From Mycolicibacterium vinylchloridicum (GTDB lineage Bacteria; Actinomycetota; Actinomycetes; Mycobacteriales; Mycobacteriaceae), in NCBI RefSeq assembly GCF_013404075.1, contig NZ_JACBJQ010000016.1:79102-143101 (forward strand): a DNA stretch of 64,000 bases, written 5' to 3'. The position numbers and the translations under genes are program-made. A model generated the notes under the pieces. That model was given only the letters and a program-made list of their open reading frames with translations, ran no database searches and was not told where the DNA came from. Shown here in pieces: positions 56,055 through 64,000 of the stretch. The stretch's first letter is position 1. Every line of letters begins with the position of its first letter.

Positions 56055-56800
56055 CAGTGGTGCTCCTTTGCCCGGCGCGCGCGCTCGGCCAGCTCGGCCT
56101 CATCGAGTCTCTTGGCCTCGTCCGGGCTCGGGGCTGCGCCGCCGAGGACCTCGGGAACCCAATACACGCCGGGCGGATGCGGGTAGGCCAGCTGTACGTC
56201 GTGCAGAATCGTACCCATCTTGTCACGGAGCTCGGCTTCGAGCTCGACGGCGGTCCCACGCGGCGGGAGCGGCGGGCCGAACCTAACGGTGAACGGAATC
56301 TTGTTGCGGCGCAGCTGCTTCGGGTGATCCTTTGTCCATACCCGGTGGGCTCCCCACACGATGCACGGAATGATCGGCACCTGCGCCTCCAATGCCATGC
56401 GTGCGGCGCCGCTCTTGAAGTCCTTGAGAACGAAGGCCCGGCTGATCGTCGCCTCGGGGTAGACCCCGACGAACTCACCGGCTTTCAGCGCACGGACCGC
56501 CTCGGCGTAGGCCTGCGCGCCGGCCCGCCGATTCACCGGGATGGTTTTGGTGTGCTTGATCAGAAAATTCACGATCCGGATGTCCTGCATTTCGGCCTTG
56601 ATCATGAACCGGATCCGGCGTTTGCGCGCCCGGGTGCCCAGCGCAGCCGGCAGGAAGTCGATATAGCTGGTGTGGTTGATCGCGATCACGGCACCACCGC
56701 GTGCCGGCAGGTTCTCGAGGCCCTCGAAGCTGATCTTGGTCCCCGCGGCCCTGACCGCCAACGCGGCGACGACTTCCAGGGTGCGGAAAACGGGTTCCAT
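56054..56800 (-). CDS. PlsC-type acyltransferase 1 (Rv3814c type)
   Basis: A 248-residue 1-acylglycerol-phosphate-type acyltransferase. The NHTSYIDFLPAAL motif holds the catalytic His-x4-Asp, followed by VNRRAGAQAYAEA and the FVGVYPEATISRAF substrate-binding motif, then VPIIPCIVWG. It is 45-50% identical by eye to the next gene upstream, so the pair arose by tandem duplication; M. tuberculosis has three such genes here. Confidence 0.85.
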   Translation of the reverse strand: MEPVFRTLEVVAALAVRAAGTKISFEGLENLPARGGAVIAINHTSYIDFLPAALGTRARKRRIRFMIKAEMQDIRIVNFLIKHTKTIPVNRRAGAQAYAEAVRALKAGEFVGVYPEATISRAFVLKDFKSGAARMALEAQVPIIPCIVWGAHRVWTKDHPKQLRRNKIPFTVRFGPPLPPRGTAVELEAELRDKMGTILHDVQLAYPHPPGVYWVPEVLGGAAPSPDEAKRLDEAELAERARRAKEHH

Positions 56801-56805
56801 AGGTA

Positions 56806-57582
56806 CTACCCCGCTGGACCCGGCGGATCACCGCGCTGCGCTCGTTTGGCCGCTTTCTCCGCGGCTTCGGCAGCTTCCAAGACGGAGGCTTCGGCCAATG
56901 TCGGTGCGCCGCCGCCCAAGCGGTGAGGCACCCAGAACTCGCCTGCGGGGTGCGGGCCGTAGCTGTCCTGCACCTTCTCGAGCAGGTGCTGCATTCTCGA
57001 GTGCAGCAGTGCGGTGAGCTCGTTGGCCGGCAGGGTCGGCGGGATGGGCTCGCCGACCGCGATCGAGATCGGCACCCTCGGCCGCCACATCTTGCGGGGA
57101 TGACCCTTGGTCCAGATCCGCTGAGCACCCCACACGATGTGCGGGATGATCGGCACGTCGGCGGCAATCGCCATGCGTGCCGCGCCGGACTTGAATTCCT
57201 TGAGTTCGAAGCTGCGGCTGATCGTCGCCTCCGGATATACCCCGACGAGCTCGCCGGCCTTCAGCGCCAGGCAGGCCGCGTCGAAGGAGGCGGCGCCACT
57301 CTCGCGGTCCACCGGGATGTGCCGCAGGCTGCGCATGATGGGGCCGGTGACCTTGGCGTCGAACACCTCTTGCTTGGCCATGAACCGGACCTTGCGACCG
57401 CGATGCTGCAGATAGGCAGGCAGGCCGGCGAAAGTGAAGTCGAAATAGCTGGTGTGGTTGATGGCGATGACCGCCCCACCGGTGACAGGCAGGTTCTCGA
57501 CGCCGGTCACGGTGAACTTCAGCCCCTGCACACGCCAGGTCAGGCGGGCGAGCTGGATGACAGTCCCGTATACCGGTTCCAC
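56806..57582 (-). CDS. PlsC-type acyltransferase 2 (Rv3815c/Rv3816c type)
   Basis: A 258-residue acyltransferase paralogous to its neighbour. The catalytic motif is NHTSYFDFTFAGL, with DRESGAASFDAA, LVGVYPEATISRSF and VPIIPHIVWGAQRIW. The C-terminal GDPPGPAG tail is basic and variable. The start is GTG at 57582. It probably forms one transcript with the acyltransferase five bases downstream and the HAD gene. Confidence 0.85.
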   Translation of the reverse strand: MEPVYGTVIQLARLTWRVQGLKFTVTGVENLPVTGGAVIAINHTSYFDFTFAGLPAYLQHRGRKVRFMAKQEVFDAKVTGPIMRSLRHIPVDRESGAASFDAACLALKAGELVGVYPEATISRSFELKEFKSGAARMAIAADVPIIPHIVWGAQRIWTKGHPRKMWRPRVPISIAVGEPIPPTLPANELTALLHSRMQHLLEKVQDSYGPHPAGEFWVPHRLGGGAPTLAEASVLEAAEAAEKAAKRAQRGDPPGPAG

Positions 57583-57669
57583 AGCGGTCAGCCTAGCCCG
57601 CTGACATTCCGCGGCGTCGGGGGACCGCTAAGCTCGGGTGGGGTGCAGCGACCAGGGGAAAGGGAATTC

Positions 57670-59220
57670 GTGCAGGTCACCAGCATCGGCCACGCCGGTT
57701 TTCGGATCGACACCCAGGCGGGGAGCATCCTGTGCGACCCGTGGCTGAACCCCGCTTATTTCGCCTCGTGGTTCGTCTTCCCCGACAACAGCACCCTGGA
57801 CTGGGCAGCCATCGGCGACTGCGACTACCTCTACGTCTCGCACCTGCACAAGGACCACTTCGATCCGAAGCTGCTCGCCGAGTACGTGAACAAAGACGCC
57901 GTCGTTCTGCTGCCGGACTTTCCGGTCCCCGACCTGCGGCGCGAACTCGAGAAGGTGGGCTTCCACCGGTTCTACGAAACCGCCGACTCGGTCAAACATC
58001 GAATCAGCGGCCCCAAGGGCGAGCTCGACATCATGATCGTCGCGCTGCGAGCACCGGCCGACGGGCCGATCGGCGACTCCGGATTGATCGTCTCCGACGG
58101 CACCACGACGGTATTCAACATGAACGACTCGCGGCCGCTGGCCGTCGACGTGCTGGCCGAAGCATTCGGGCACATCGACGTGCACATGCTGCAGTACTCG
58201 GGCGCAATCTGGTATCCGATGGTCTACGACATGCCGGCGCGCGCGAAGGAGTCTTTCGGGACGCAGAAGCGTCAGCGCGGCATGGATCGCTGCCGGCAGT
58301 TCATCTCGGATGTCGGTGCGACGTGGGTGATTCCGTCGGCCGGGCCGCCGTGCTTCCTGGACCCCGCGCTGCGAGATCTCAACGACGATCATGGCGACCC
58401 CGCCAACATCTTCCCCGACCAGATGGTCTTCCTCGAGCAGATGCGGCGCAACGGCAACGACGGCGGGCTGCTGATGATCCCCGGCTCAGTTGCTGAATTC
58501 ACTGGCACACAACTGGATTCGCTGACACACCCGGTGTCGACGGCCGACGCGGAGGCGATCTTCACCACCGGTAAAGCGGACTACATCGAGGCATACGCCG
58601 AGCGGATGGCGCCGGTCCTTGCCGCGGAGAAGGCCAGGTGGGCGCCGGCAGCCGGCGAGTCGCTGCTGGAGCCGTTGCGGGCCAAATTCGAGCCGATCAT
58701 GTTGCAGAGCGACCAGATCTGCGACGGCATCGGCTATGCGGTGGAGCTGCGGCTGGGTCCGGAGACCATCGTTTTGGACTTTCCGAAACGCGCTGTGCGG
58801 GATCCGATTGCGGATGAGAAATTTCGCTACGGCTTCGAGATCGCACCCGAACTGGTGCGGACGGTGCTCCGCGATGACGAGCCCGACTGGGTCAACACCA
58901 TCTTCCTGTCTACCCGGTTCCGGGCGTGGCGGGTCGGCGGGTACAACGAGTACCTGTACACGTTCTTCAAGTGCCTGACCGATGAACGGATCGCCTACGC
59001 CGACGGTTGGTTCGCCGAGGCGCACGACGACACTTCCGACGTGACGCTGGATGGCTGGACGATGCAGCGACGCTGCCCGCACCTGAAGGCAGACTTGTCG
59101 AAATTTGGTGTGGTCGAGGGTTCGACGCTGACATGCAATCTGCACGGCTGGCAGTGGAACCTGGAGACCGGGCGATGCCTGACCACCAAGGGACACGAAT
59201 TGCGGTGCTCCCGGCAATGA
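57670..59220 (+). CDS. Metallo-beta-lactamase-fold plus Rieske iron-sulfur protein (Rv3818 type)
   Basis: A 516-residue two-domain protein. The N-terminal part has the metallohydrolase motif SHLHKDHFD and later acidic/histidine ligands (MNDSRPLAVD, HMLQYSG). The C-terminal Rieske domain carries the [2Fe-2S] ligands in RRCPHLKADL and TCNLHGWQWN. The architecture resembles bacterial enzymes that act on sialic acid-type amino sugars, but the substrate in mycobacteria is unknown. The frame is open far upstream; GTG at 57670 has GGGAAAGGGA upstream and gives the same length as Rv3818. Confidence 0.88.
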   Translation: MQVTSIGHAGFRIDTQAGSILCDPWLNPAYFASWFVFPDNSTLDWAAIGDCDYLYVSHLHKDHFDPKLLAEYVNKDAVVLLPDFPVPDLRRELEKVGFHRFYETADSVKHRISGPKGELDIMIVALRAPADGPIGDSGLIVSDGTTTVFNMNDSRPLAVDVLAEAFGHIDVHMLQYSGAIWYPMVYDMPARAKESFGTQKRQRGMDRCRQFISDVGATWVIPSAGPPCFLDPALRDLNDDHGDPANIFPDQMVFLEQMRRNGNDGGLLMIPGSVAEFTGTQLDSLTHPVSTADAEAIFTTGKADYIEAYAERMAPVLAAEKARWAPAAGESLLEPLRAKFEPIMLQSDQICDGIGYAVELRLGPETIVLDFPKRAVRDPIADEKFRYGFEIAPELVRTVLRDDEPDWVNTIFLSTRFRAWRVGGYNEYLYTFFKCLTDERIAYADGWFAEAHDDTSDVTLDGWTMQRRCPHLKADLSKFGVVEGSTLTCNLHGWQWNLETGRCLTTKGHELRCSRQ

Positions 59221-59558
59221 CCGCGCCACCGCAGCAGTATTACGACGACGGCCTGGTTCAGCTGGACCGGTTCGCACTGACGTTGCGGCGCTACCACTTT
59301 CCGTCGGGCACCGCGAAGGTGATCCCGCTGCAGTCGATCAAGGGGTACAAGGCCGAGCCACTGGGATTGTGGATGCAGCGCTTCCGGCTCTGGGGCAGTT
59401 CAGACCTGCGGCGCTGGCTGCCGCTGGACATCTACCGGCCGATCAAGTCGACGCTGGTCACCCTCGATGTGCCGGGCACCCAGCCGAGCCCGGCGTTCAC
59501 GCCGGTGAGGCCGCGGGAGTTTGTCAAGGTGCTCGATGAGCTACTCGGCGGCGCCTAA
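59217..59558 (+). CDS. Small conserved hypothetical coupled to the Rieske gene
   Basis: A 113-residue soluble protein whose ATG overlaps the stop of the Rieske gene (ATGA). Beta-rich, aromatic sequence (YYDDGLVQLDRFALTLRRYH, FPSGTAKVIPLQSIKGYKAE, WLPLDIYRPIKSTL) suggests a PH-like small barrel, but no family is recognised. Overlap with the partner gene suggests both act in the same process. A longer frame starting at 59007 lies inside the Rieske gene and is not used. Confidence 0.65.
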   Translation: MTAPPQQYYDDGLVQLDRFALTLRRYHFPSGTAKVIPLQSIKGYKAEPLGLWMQRFRLWGSSDLRRWLPLDIYRPIKSTLVTLDVPGTQPSPAFTPVRPREFVKVLDELLGGA

Positions 59559-59567
59559 GCTCAGCGG

Positions 59568-60350
59568 ATGCTCGAGGTGCTCACCAAGGGTGCCGGCACC
59601 GCCGCGCACCCGACGCCGCTGCTGTTCGTCCACGGCGGCTGGCACGGTGCATGGTGCTGGGCGGACAACTTCCTGGATTTCTTCGCGGGGCGGGGATTTC
59701 TCGCTGCTGCGGTGAGCCTGCGTGGACACGCCGGAAGCGGTTCGCCGACACCGCTGAAGTCGTGCACGATCGCCGATTACGTCGACGACGTCGCTGCCGC
59801 GGCGGCCCAGCTCGGCGCCAGCCCAGCGGTCGTCGGACATTCGATGGGCGGGCTGGTCGTGCAGAAATATCTCGAGCAGCATGACGCCCCGGCGGCAGTG
59901 TTGATGGCGTCACTGCCGTCGCGGTCTGCGGGTCGCGCTGCGGTGGCCTTCCGCATCATGCGCCGCCATCCGACGCTGTCGTTTCGTTCGTACACCGGGG
60001 GCACGGTCGCAGATCTGGTCAATACGCCCCGGCTTGCGCGCGAACACTTCTTCTGTGATGACACACCAGAATCCGTCGTCGCGGCATGTGCAGAGCGCCT
60101 GCAGGCCGAGAGCCACCACGGCGGCGGCTTGCACATGCGGCTTCAACCCGACCAGGTCACCACACCCCTGCTGGTTCTCGGCGGCGCAGAAGACCGGGCG
60201 GTCAGCACCCGGGCAGTGCATGCGACAGCCCGCGACTACGGCACCCAGGCCGAGATATTCAGCGGTATGGGACACAACATGATGCTGGAGCCCGGCTGGC
60301 CCCTGGTCGCCGAACGGATCCAGGCCTGGCTGGCGGGGTTGGGGATCTAG
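59568..60350 (+). CDS. Alpha/beta hydrolase
   Basis: A 260-residue soluble hydrolase. HGGWHGAWCW forms the oxyanion-hole region, the nucleophile is in VVGHSMGGLVVQKY, the acid in LGGAEDRAVS and the His in GMGHNMMLEPGW. A RMRRHPTLSFRSYTGG-type cap segment is present. Substrate unknown; lipase or esterase activity is plausible. It starts nine bases after the preceding gene, and its stop shares CTAG with the convergent gene. Confidence 0.85.
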   Translation: MLEVLTKGAGTAAHPTPLLFVHGGWHGAWCWADNFLDFFAGRGFLAAAVSLRGHAGSGSPTPLKSCTIADYVDDVAAAAAQLGASPAVVGHSMGGLVVQKYLEQHDAPAAVLMASLPSRSAGRAAVAFRIMRRHPTLSFRSYTGGTVADLVNTPRLAREHFFCDDTPESVVAACAERLQAESHHGGGLHMRLQPDQVTTPLLVLGGAEDRAVSTRAVHATARDYGTQAEIFSGMGHNMMLEPGWPLVAERIQAWLAGLGI

Positions 60351-61165
60351 GGCTGCCAGACCAGTTGGCGCAGTTCGGAAGCCGCGTCGCTGGCGGTGTC
60401 GTAGACCCGCACGATCGCCTCGTCACCGGGCTGCAGATACGTCGACTCGCCCAGCTTGGTGTAGCGCGTCGCGCCGATGCCGATCAGCACCTTCTCCGGA
60501 CGGCCGGATGCCACCATCAGTGCGCCGACATCCTCCAAAGGCGTGTCGGGCGAACCTTTTTGGTTGGCCAGCCGCTCCACGATCCAGTCGAGCAGCACCT
60601 CGCCGTAGTACGAGTAGCCCAGCAGCGGGCTGTCCACCCCGTACTCGTGGTGCACGCCGTCGGCGGTGCGCAGGTGGCACAGCAGCCGCAGCGTCGCGGT
60701 CGGTCCGTCCGGGGTGAGATCACTGATATCGAAGAATTGGTGCGCAACGCCTTTGGATGACGGGCCCCAGTTCTTCTTGTAGCTGATCTTGGGTGCGTTG
60801 GGCCGGCGGATCGAGCAGTCGTTGAACGCACCGAGCGCGAACGGCCGCAGCGTGACGACGGTGTCGCCCTCCCACACCACGTCGCACGCCAGGCCGACCT
60901 CGGGCTCGATCTGCAGATTGAGCGGGCCCCCATCGTCGGAGCCCTCGGTCGGCACCATGAGCGCATCGTGCGAGAGCGGGAACTCCCCCAGGAAGCTGTC
61001 GTGACCGGGCGCGTACCAGGGGAAAATACCCTTGGGTGCGACACCCTCGCTGGCGACGTTGACGAAATCGACTGCCTCACCGGCTTGTTCGAGATGGCCG
61101 GCGAAGTTTCCGGCGACGCCGAAGCCAAACCAGCTCTTGACCTCGTCGAGGTCGAGTTCGATCAC
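60347..61165 (-). CDS. DUF5718-type conserved hypothetical protein
   Basis: A 272-residue protein. [62 protein letters not shown] and [10 protein letters not shown] match the DUF5718 pattern as remembered; the PKGIFP and EPEVGL segments recall the fumarylacetoacetase fold. The reaction is not known. The GTG start overlaps the serS stop (GTGA at 61162-61165), so it is translated together with serS. Confidence 0.7.
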   Translation of the reverse strand: MIELDLDEVKSWFGFGVAGNFAGHLEQAGEAVDFVNVASEGVAPKGIFPWYAPGHDSFLGEFPLSHDALMVPTEGSDDGGPLNLQIEPEVGLACDVVWEGDTVVTLRPFALGAFNDCSIRRPNAPKISYKKNWGPSSKGVAHQFFDISDLTPDGPTATLRLLCHLRTADGVHHEYGVDSPLLGYSYYGEVLLDWIVERLANQKGSPDTPLEDVGALMVASGRPEKVLIGIGATRYTKLGESTYLQPGDEAIVRVYDTASDAASELRQLVWQP

Positions 61166-62415
61166 GGTTGCAGGACCTCCGCCCCGACGTAAGGCACCAG
61201 GGCGGCGGGAACGCGCACACTGCCGTCTGGCTGTTGATGATTTTCCAGGATCGCGACCAGCCACCGGGTGGTGGCCAGCGTGCCGTTGAGCGTCGCCGCG
61301 ATCTGCGGCTTGCCGTTCTCGTCGCGGTATCGGGTGGCCAGCCTGCGGGCCTGGAACGTCGTGCAGTTCGACGTCGAGGTCAACTCACGATAGGCCTGTT
61401 GAGTGGGAACCCATGCCTCGCAGTCGAATTTGCGGGCCGCGGAGGAACCGAGATCTCCGGCGGCCACGTCGATCACCCGGTAGGGCACGTCGATGAGCTC
61501 GAGCATTTGGCGCTGCCAGCCCAGCAGCCGCTGGTGTTCAGCCTCGGCTTCGTCGGGGCGGCAGTAGACGAAGCCCTCCACCTTGTCGAACTGATGCACC
61601 CGGATGATGCCGCGGGTGTCCTTGCCGTAGCTGCCTGCCTCGCGCCGGAAGCACGACGACCAGCCGGCGTAACGCAGCGGACCGCCGGACAGGTCGAGGA
61701 TCTCGTCGGAGTGATAGCCGGCCAGCGGCACCTCCGAGGTCCCGACAAGGTAGAGGTCGTCCTCGGGGAGGTGATAGATCTCCTCGGCGTGGGCGCCGAG
61801 GAATCCGGTGCCTGCCATCACCTCGGGACGCACCAGCACCGGCGGGATCATCAGCGTGAAGCCGTTCTCGGTCGCCACCCGTACCGCCAGCTGCAGCAGG
61901 CCCAGCTGAAGCAACGCTCCGCGCCCGGTCAGGAAATAGAACCGCGAGCCGGACACCTTTGCGCCGCGTTCCATATCGATCAGCCCGAGCGCCTCGCCGA
62001 GTTCGAGGTGATCCTTCGGATTCTCGATGTCCCGCGGCTGGCCCACCACGTCGAGCACGACAAAATCGTCCTCGCCGCCGGCCGGGACCCCGTCGATGAT
62101 GACGTTCTGGATGCTCATGTGCGCGCTCGCGAAGGCCGCCTCGGCCTGGGTCTGCGCGGATTCAGCCGACTTGACCTGGGCGGCAAGTTCTTTAGCCCGC
62201 TCCAGCAGGGCGGGCCGCTCGTCCGGGGACGCCGAACCGACCTTCTTGCTGGCGGCCTTCTGCTCGGCCCGCAGTGAATCGGCGGTCGAAATCGCCGCCC
62301 GGCGCGCCGCGTCGGCGTCCAGCAGGGCGTCGACGAGGCCTGGGTCCTCACCACGGCTGAGCTGGGACCGCCGTACCGCATCGGGGTCGTCGCGCAGCAG
62401 TTTCAGGTCGATCAC
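61162..62415 (-). CDS. serS: Seryl-tRNA synthetase
   Basis: A 417-residue class II aminoacyl-tRNA synthetase (Rv3834c type) that charges tRNA-Ser. The N-terminal coiled-coil tRNA-binding arm spans about residues 30-100. Motif 2 is [20 protein letters not shown] with QFDKVE, and motif 3 is [19 protein letters not shown]. The longer frame to 62487 adds an unlikely N-terminus; the GTG at 62415 ([11 protein letters not shown]) is the conserved start. It is divergent from the Rv3835-type gene 120 bases away. Confidence 0.95.
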   Translation of the reverse strand: MIDLKLLRDDPDAVRRSQLSRGEDPGLVDALLDADAARRAAISTADSLRAEQKAASKKVGSASPDERPALLERAKELAAQVKSAESAQTQAEAAFASAHMSIQNVIIDGVPAGGEDDFVVLDVVGQPRDIENPKDHLELGEALGLIDMERGAKVSGSRFYFLTGRGALLQLGLLQLAVRVATENGFTLMIPPVLVRPEVMAGTGFLGAHAEEIYHLPEDDLYLVGTSEVPLAGYHSDEILDLSGGPLRYAGWSSCFRREAGSYGKDTRGIIRVHQFDKVEGFVYCRPDEAEAEHQRLLGWQRQMLELIDVPYRVIDVAAGDLGSSAARKFDCEAWVPTQQAYRELTSTSNCTTFQARRLATRYRDENGKPQIAATLNGTLATTRWLVAILENHQQPDGSVRVPAALVPYVGAEVLQP

Positions 62416-62535
62416 GCCCGCAACCCTAGCTATTGCCGTCGGCCCCCGCGTCGGCCCCTCCGGGGAGAACGCACAGCACAACCCCATAACAGTACAACTG
62501 CATCACTTGTCACACGGCTGCGCGCGCCTGCCACA

Positions 62536-64000
62536 ATGGATTCGATGTTGCAGTTATCCGAGCGTGAAGACACGACGCCCGAGCTGCCCGAAACGGGCGC
62601 GCCGCGGCGCACGTTTCTGGGCGCCTTTGCGGCCACGTCGACCCGCCGGGTGCTCCTGCTGACCGCGCTCGGCGGCCTGTTGATCGCCGGTGTCGTCACC
62701 GCCCTGCCAATCGGCTTCAACGATCGGCTGGCCGGCTACGCCGGCTCCGACCCGCTTTCGGGCGCCAAGGGCACAAAGGCGTTCGCCAACGCCAAGGCGG
62801 GCAACTGCCTGAACTGGCCCGGCAAGGACCCCGACGCGGCCACCGTCGTCGACTGCAAGAACGACCACCGCTTCGAGGTCGCCGAGTCGGTCGACATGAG
62901 GACCTACCCGGGCACCGAATACGGACCCGACGCCGCACCTCCCACGGCCGCACGAATCCAGCAGATCAGCCTCGAGCAGTGCCAGCCCGCCGTCGAGCGC
63001 TACCTCGGCGACAAGTTCGATCCCAACAGCAAGTTCACGATCAGCATGCTGTGGTCCGGCGACAAGGCCTGGAAGCAGGACGGCGAGCGGCGCATGCTGT
63101 GCGGCCTGCAGCTGCCGGGTCCCGACGGGCAGCAGATCCAGTTCAAGGGCCGGGTGGCCGAGGTCGACCAGTCCAAGGTCTGGCCAGCCGGCACCTGCCT
63201 GGGCATCGACCCGCCCACCAATCAGCCGACCGACGTCCCGGTCGACTGCGGCGCACCACACGCCATGGAGGTCACCGGCGCGGTGAACCTGGCGGAGAAG
63301 TTTCCCGGCGGGCTGCCTTCGGACGCCGACCAGGACGCCTTCATCAAGGACGCCTGCACCCGGATGACTGACGCTTATCTGGCACCGGTGCAGCTGCGCT
63401 CCACCACGCTGACGCTCATCTACAGCACGATCTCGCTGCCGAGCTGGACAGCGGGCAGCCACCAGGTGGCCTGCAGTATCGGCGCCACCCTGGGCAACGG
63501 TGGCTGGGCGACGCTGATCAACCCGGCCAAGGGTGCGCTGCTGATCAACGGGATGCCTCCGGTCCCGCCGCCCGACATTCCGCAAGAGCGGCTGAGCCTT
63601 CCGTCGATCCCGCTGCTGCCCAGCGTGCCGACGACGCAGTACTCGCCGTCGACCAGCGACAGCAGCCAGTCGGGCCAGTCCAGCCAGTCGACGCAGTCCA
63701 CCCAGACCCAGCATCTGCCGGGACAGTCGCCGCAGCAGACGCAGGCACCCACCTCGACGGCTGCCCCCACCCCCACCGAGGGCGCCCCGCCGCAGCAGCC
63801 AGCCCCCCAGACCAAAGGCCAACACGTATTCCGTCCTCTTCTTTTAAAAAAAAAAAAACACTATCCACACACACAAATACCACACACATCCTATATCGCT
63901 ACTCCTCATCACAGAGACCACGCAAGTACCCGCTATCTCTCCTGCCGTCTCATACATCTGAGACATACAAAGACGACACAGCACACCACAACAGCTAACA
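62536..64000 (+). CDS. Septum-formation/Rv3835-type membrane protein, 3' end lost
   Basis: A single-pass membrane protein open to the window end. After a Pro/Thr-rich cytoplasmic N-terminus there is one transmembrane helix (about 38-58, RRVLLLTALGGLLIAGVVTA), then an extracellular domain of two similar halves, each with a cysteine pattern (NCLNWPGKD-DCKNDHRFEVAE; TCLGIDPP-DCGAPHAMEVTG), typical of the Septum_form domain. A Ser/Gln/Pro-rich tail (SGQSSQSTQSTQ) begins near residue 375. Genuine sequence stops around residue 428; the bases from 63821 on are an artefact, so the true stop is not present. M. tuberculosis Rv3835 is about 449 residues, so little is missing. Confidence 0.85.
   Translation, partial: MDSMLQLSEREDTTPELPETGAPRRTFLGAFAATSTRRVLLLTALGGLLIAGVVTALPIGFNDRLAGYAGSDPLSGAKGTKAFANAKAGNCLNWPGKDPDAATVVDCKNDHRFEVAESVDMRTYPGTEYGPDAAPPTAARIQQISLEQCQPAVERYLGDKFDPNSKFTISMLWSGDKAWKQDGERRMLCGLQLPGPDGQQIQFKGRVAEVDQSKVWPAGTCLGIDPPTNQPTDVPVDCGAPHAMEVTGAVNLAEKFPGGLPSDADQDAFIKDACTRMTDAYLAPVQLRSTTLTLIYSTISLPSWTAGSHQVACSIGATLGNGGWATLINPAKGALLINGMPPVPPPDIPQERLSLPSIPLLPSVPTTQYSPSTSDSSQSGQSSQSTQSTQTQHLPGQSPQQTQAPTSTAAPTPTEGAPPQQPAPQTKGQHVFRPLLLKKKKHYPHTQIPHTSYIATPHHRDHASTRYLSCRLIHLRHTKTTQHTTTAN
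63821..64000. other. Sequencing adapter and low-quality tail, not genomic
   Basis: Bases 63821-63844 match the Illumina P7 read-through sequence (which begins ATCTCGTATGCCGTC and ends CTGCTTG) at 18 of 24 positions. They are followed by a run of 13 A bases, exactly what is read after the end of that adapter, and then about 140 bases of A/C/T-rich low-complexity sequence wholly unlike the GC-rich genome. The boundary could be a few bases earlier. Confidence 0.88.

Noticed and set aside
56923..57669. N-terminal extension of the Rieske/MBL protein
   Set aside because: The extension lies antisense to an acyltransferase gene; the GTG at 57670 has a strong ribosome-binding sequence and restores the family length.

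Overview
The window is chromosomal DNA of a mycobacterium, probably a Mycolicibacterium-type (environmental or rapidly growing) species. It is GC-rich, and its gene content and order follow the cell-envelope region that in Mycobacterium tuberculosis runs from about Rv3782 to Rv3835. That region makes and assembles arabinogalactan, mycolic acids and their outer-surface enzymes. Names below come from recognising the proteins by eye against known mycobacterial families; no database search was possible.

Layout. Bases 1-921 hold the last codons of a probable galactan-initiating glycosyltransferase (GlfT1) and the galactan exporter permease Wzm. Bases 1043-5192 hold accessory genes: a 13E12/DUF222-HNH gene behind a perfect SOS box, a class III aminotransferase, a flavin/PNPOx-fold protein and an HD protein. 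From 5240 the arabinan operon begins with the GtrA-like protein (Rv3789 type). It is interrupted by a ~3.2 kb cassette (5667-8820) with an EspC-like protein, a frameshifted WXG-type ESX toxin-like protein and a partner on the minus strand, flanked on both sides by two paralogous plus-strand genes. The operon resumes with dprE1, dprE2, aftA, embC, embA and embB to 22688. Together these make decaprenyl-phosphoryl-arabinose, prime galactan with arabinose and polymerise arabinan.

Bases 22752-31424 are variable: a glycine-zipper protein, an APC permease, a lipoprotein remnant, a small secreted NNGP-repeat protein, a Ser/Thr kinase, and a molybdopterin oxidoreductase gene cluster. Bases 31488-43052 carry the mycolic-acid condensation genes accD4, pks13 and fadD32, then a Culp6-type lipase, a DUF732 lipoprotein and MPT51. 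Bases 43207-45316 hold two mycolyltransferases (antigen 85). Bases 45629-52255 are the tightly overlapping set aftB, ubiA, PAP2 phosphatase, glfT2 and glf. Bases 52502-59558 hold Erp, a peptidoglycan amidase with LGFP-like repeats, an HAD hydrolase, two PlsC acyltransferases, the Rieske/MBL protein (Rv3818 type) and a small companion. Bases 59568-64000 hold an alpha/beta hydrolase, a DUF5718-type protein, serS and a truncated Rv3835-type membrane protein.

Most notable points: DprE1 has Ala where benzothiazinones need Cys; an ESX toxin-like cassette sits inside the arabinan operon; a perfect LexA box overlaps the start of a 13E12 gene; and the last ~180 bases look like degraded Illumina adapter read-through with poly-A, so the right end is not genomic.
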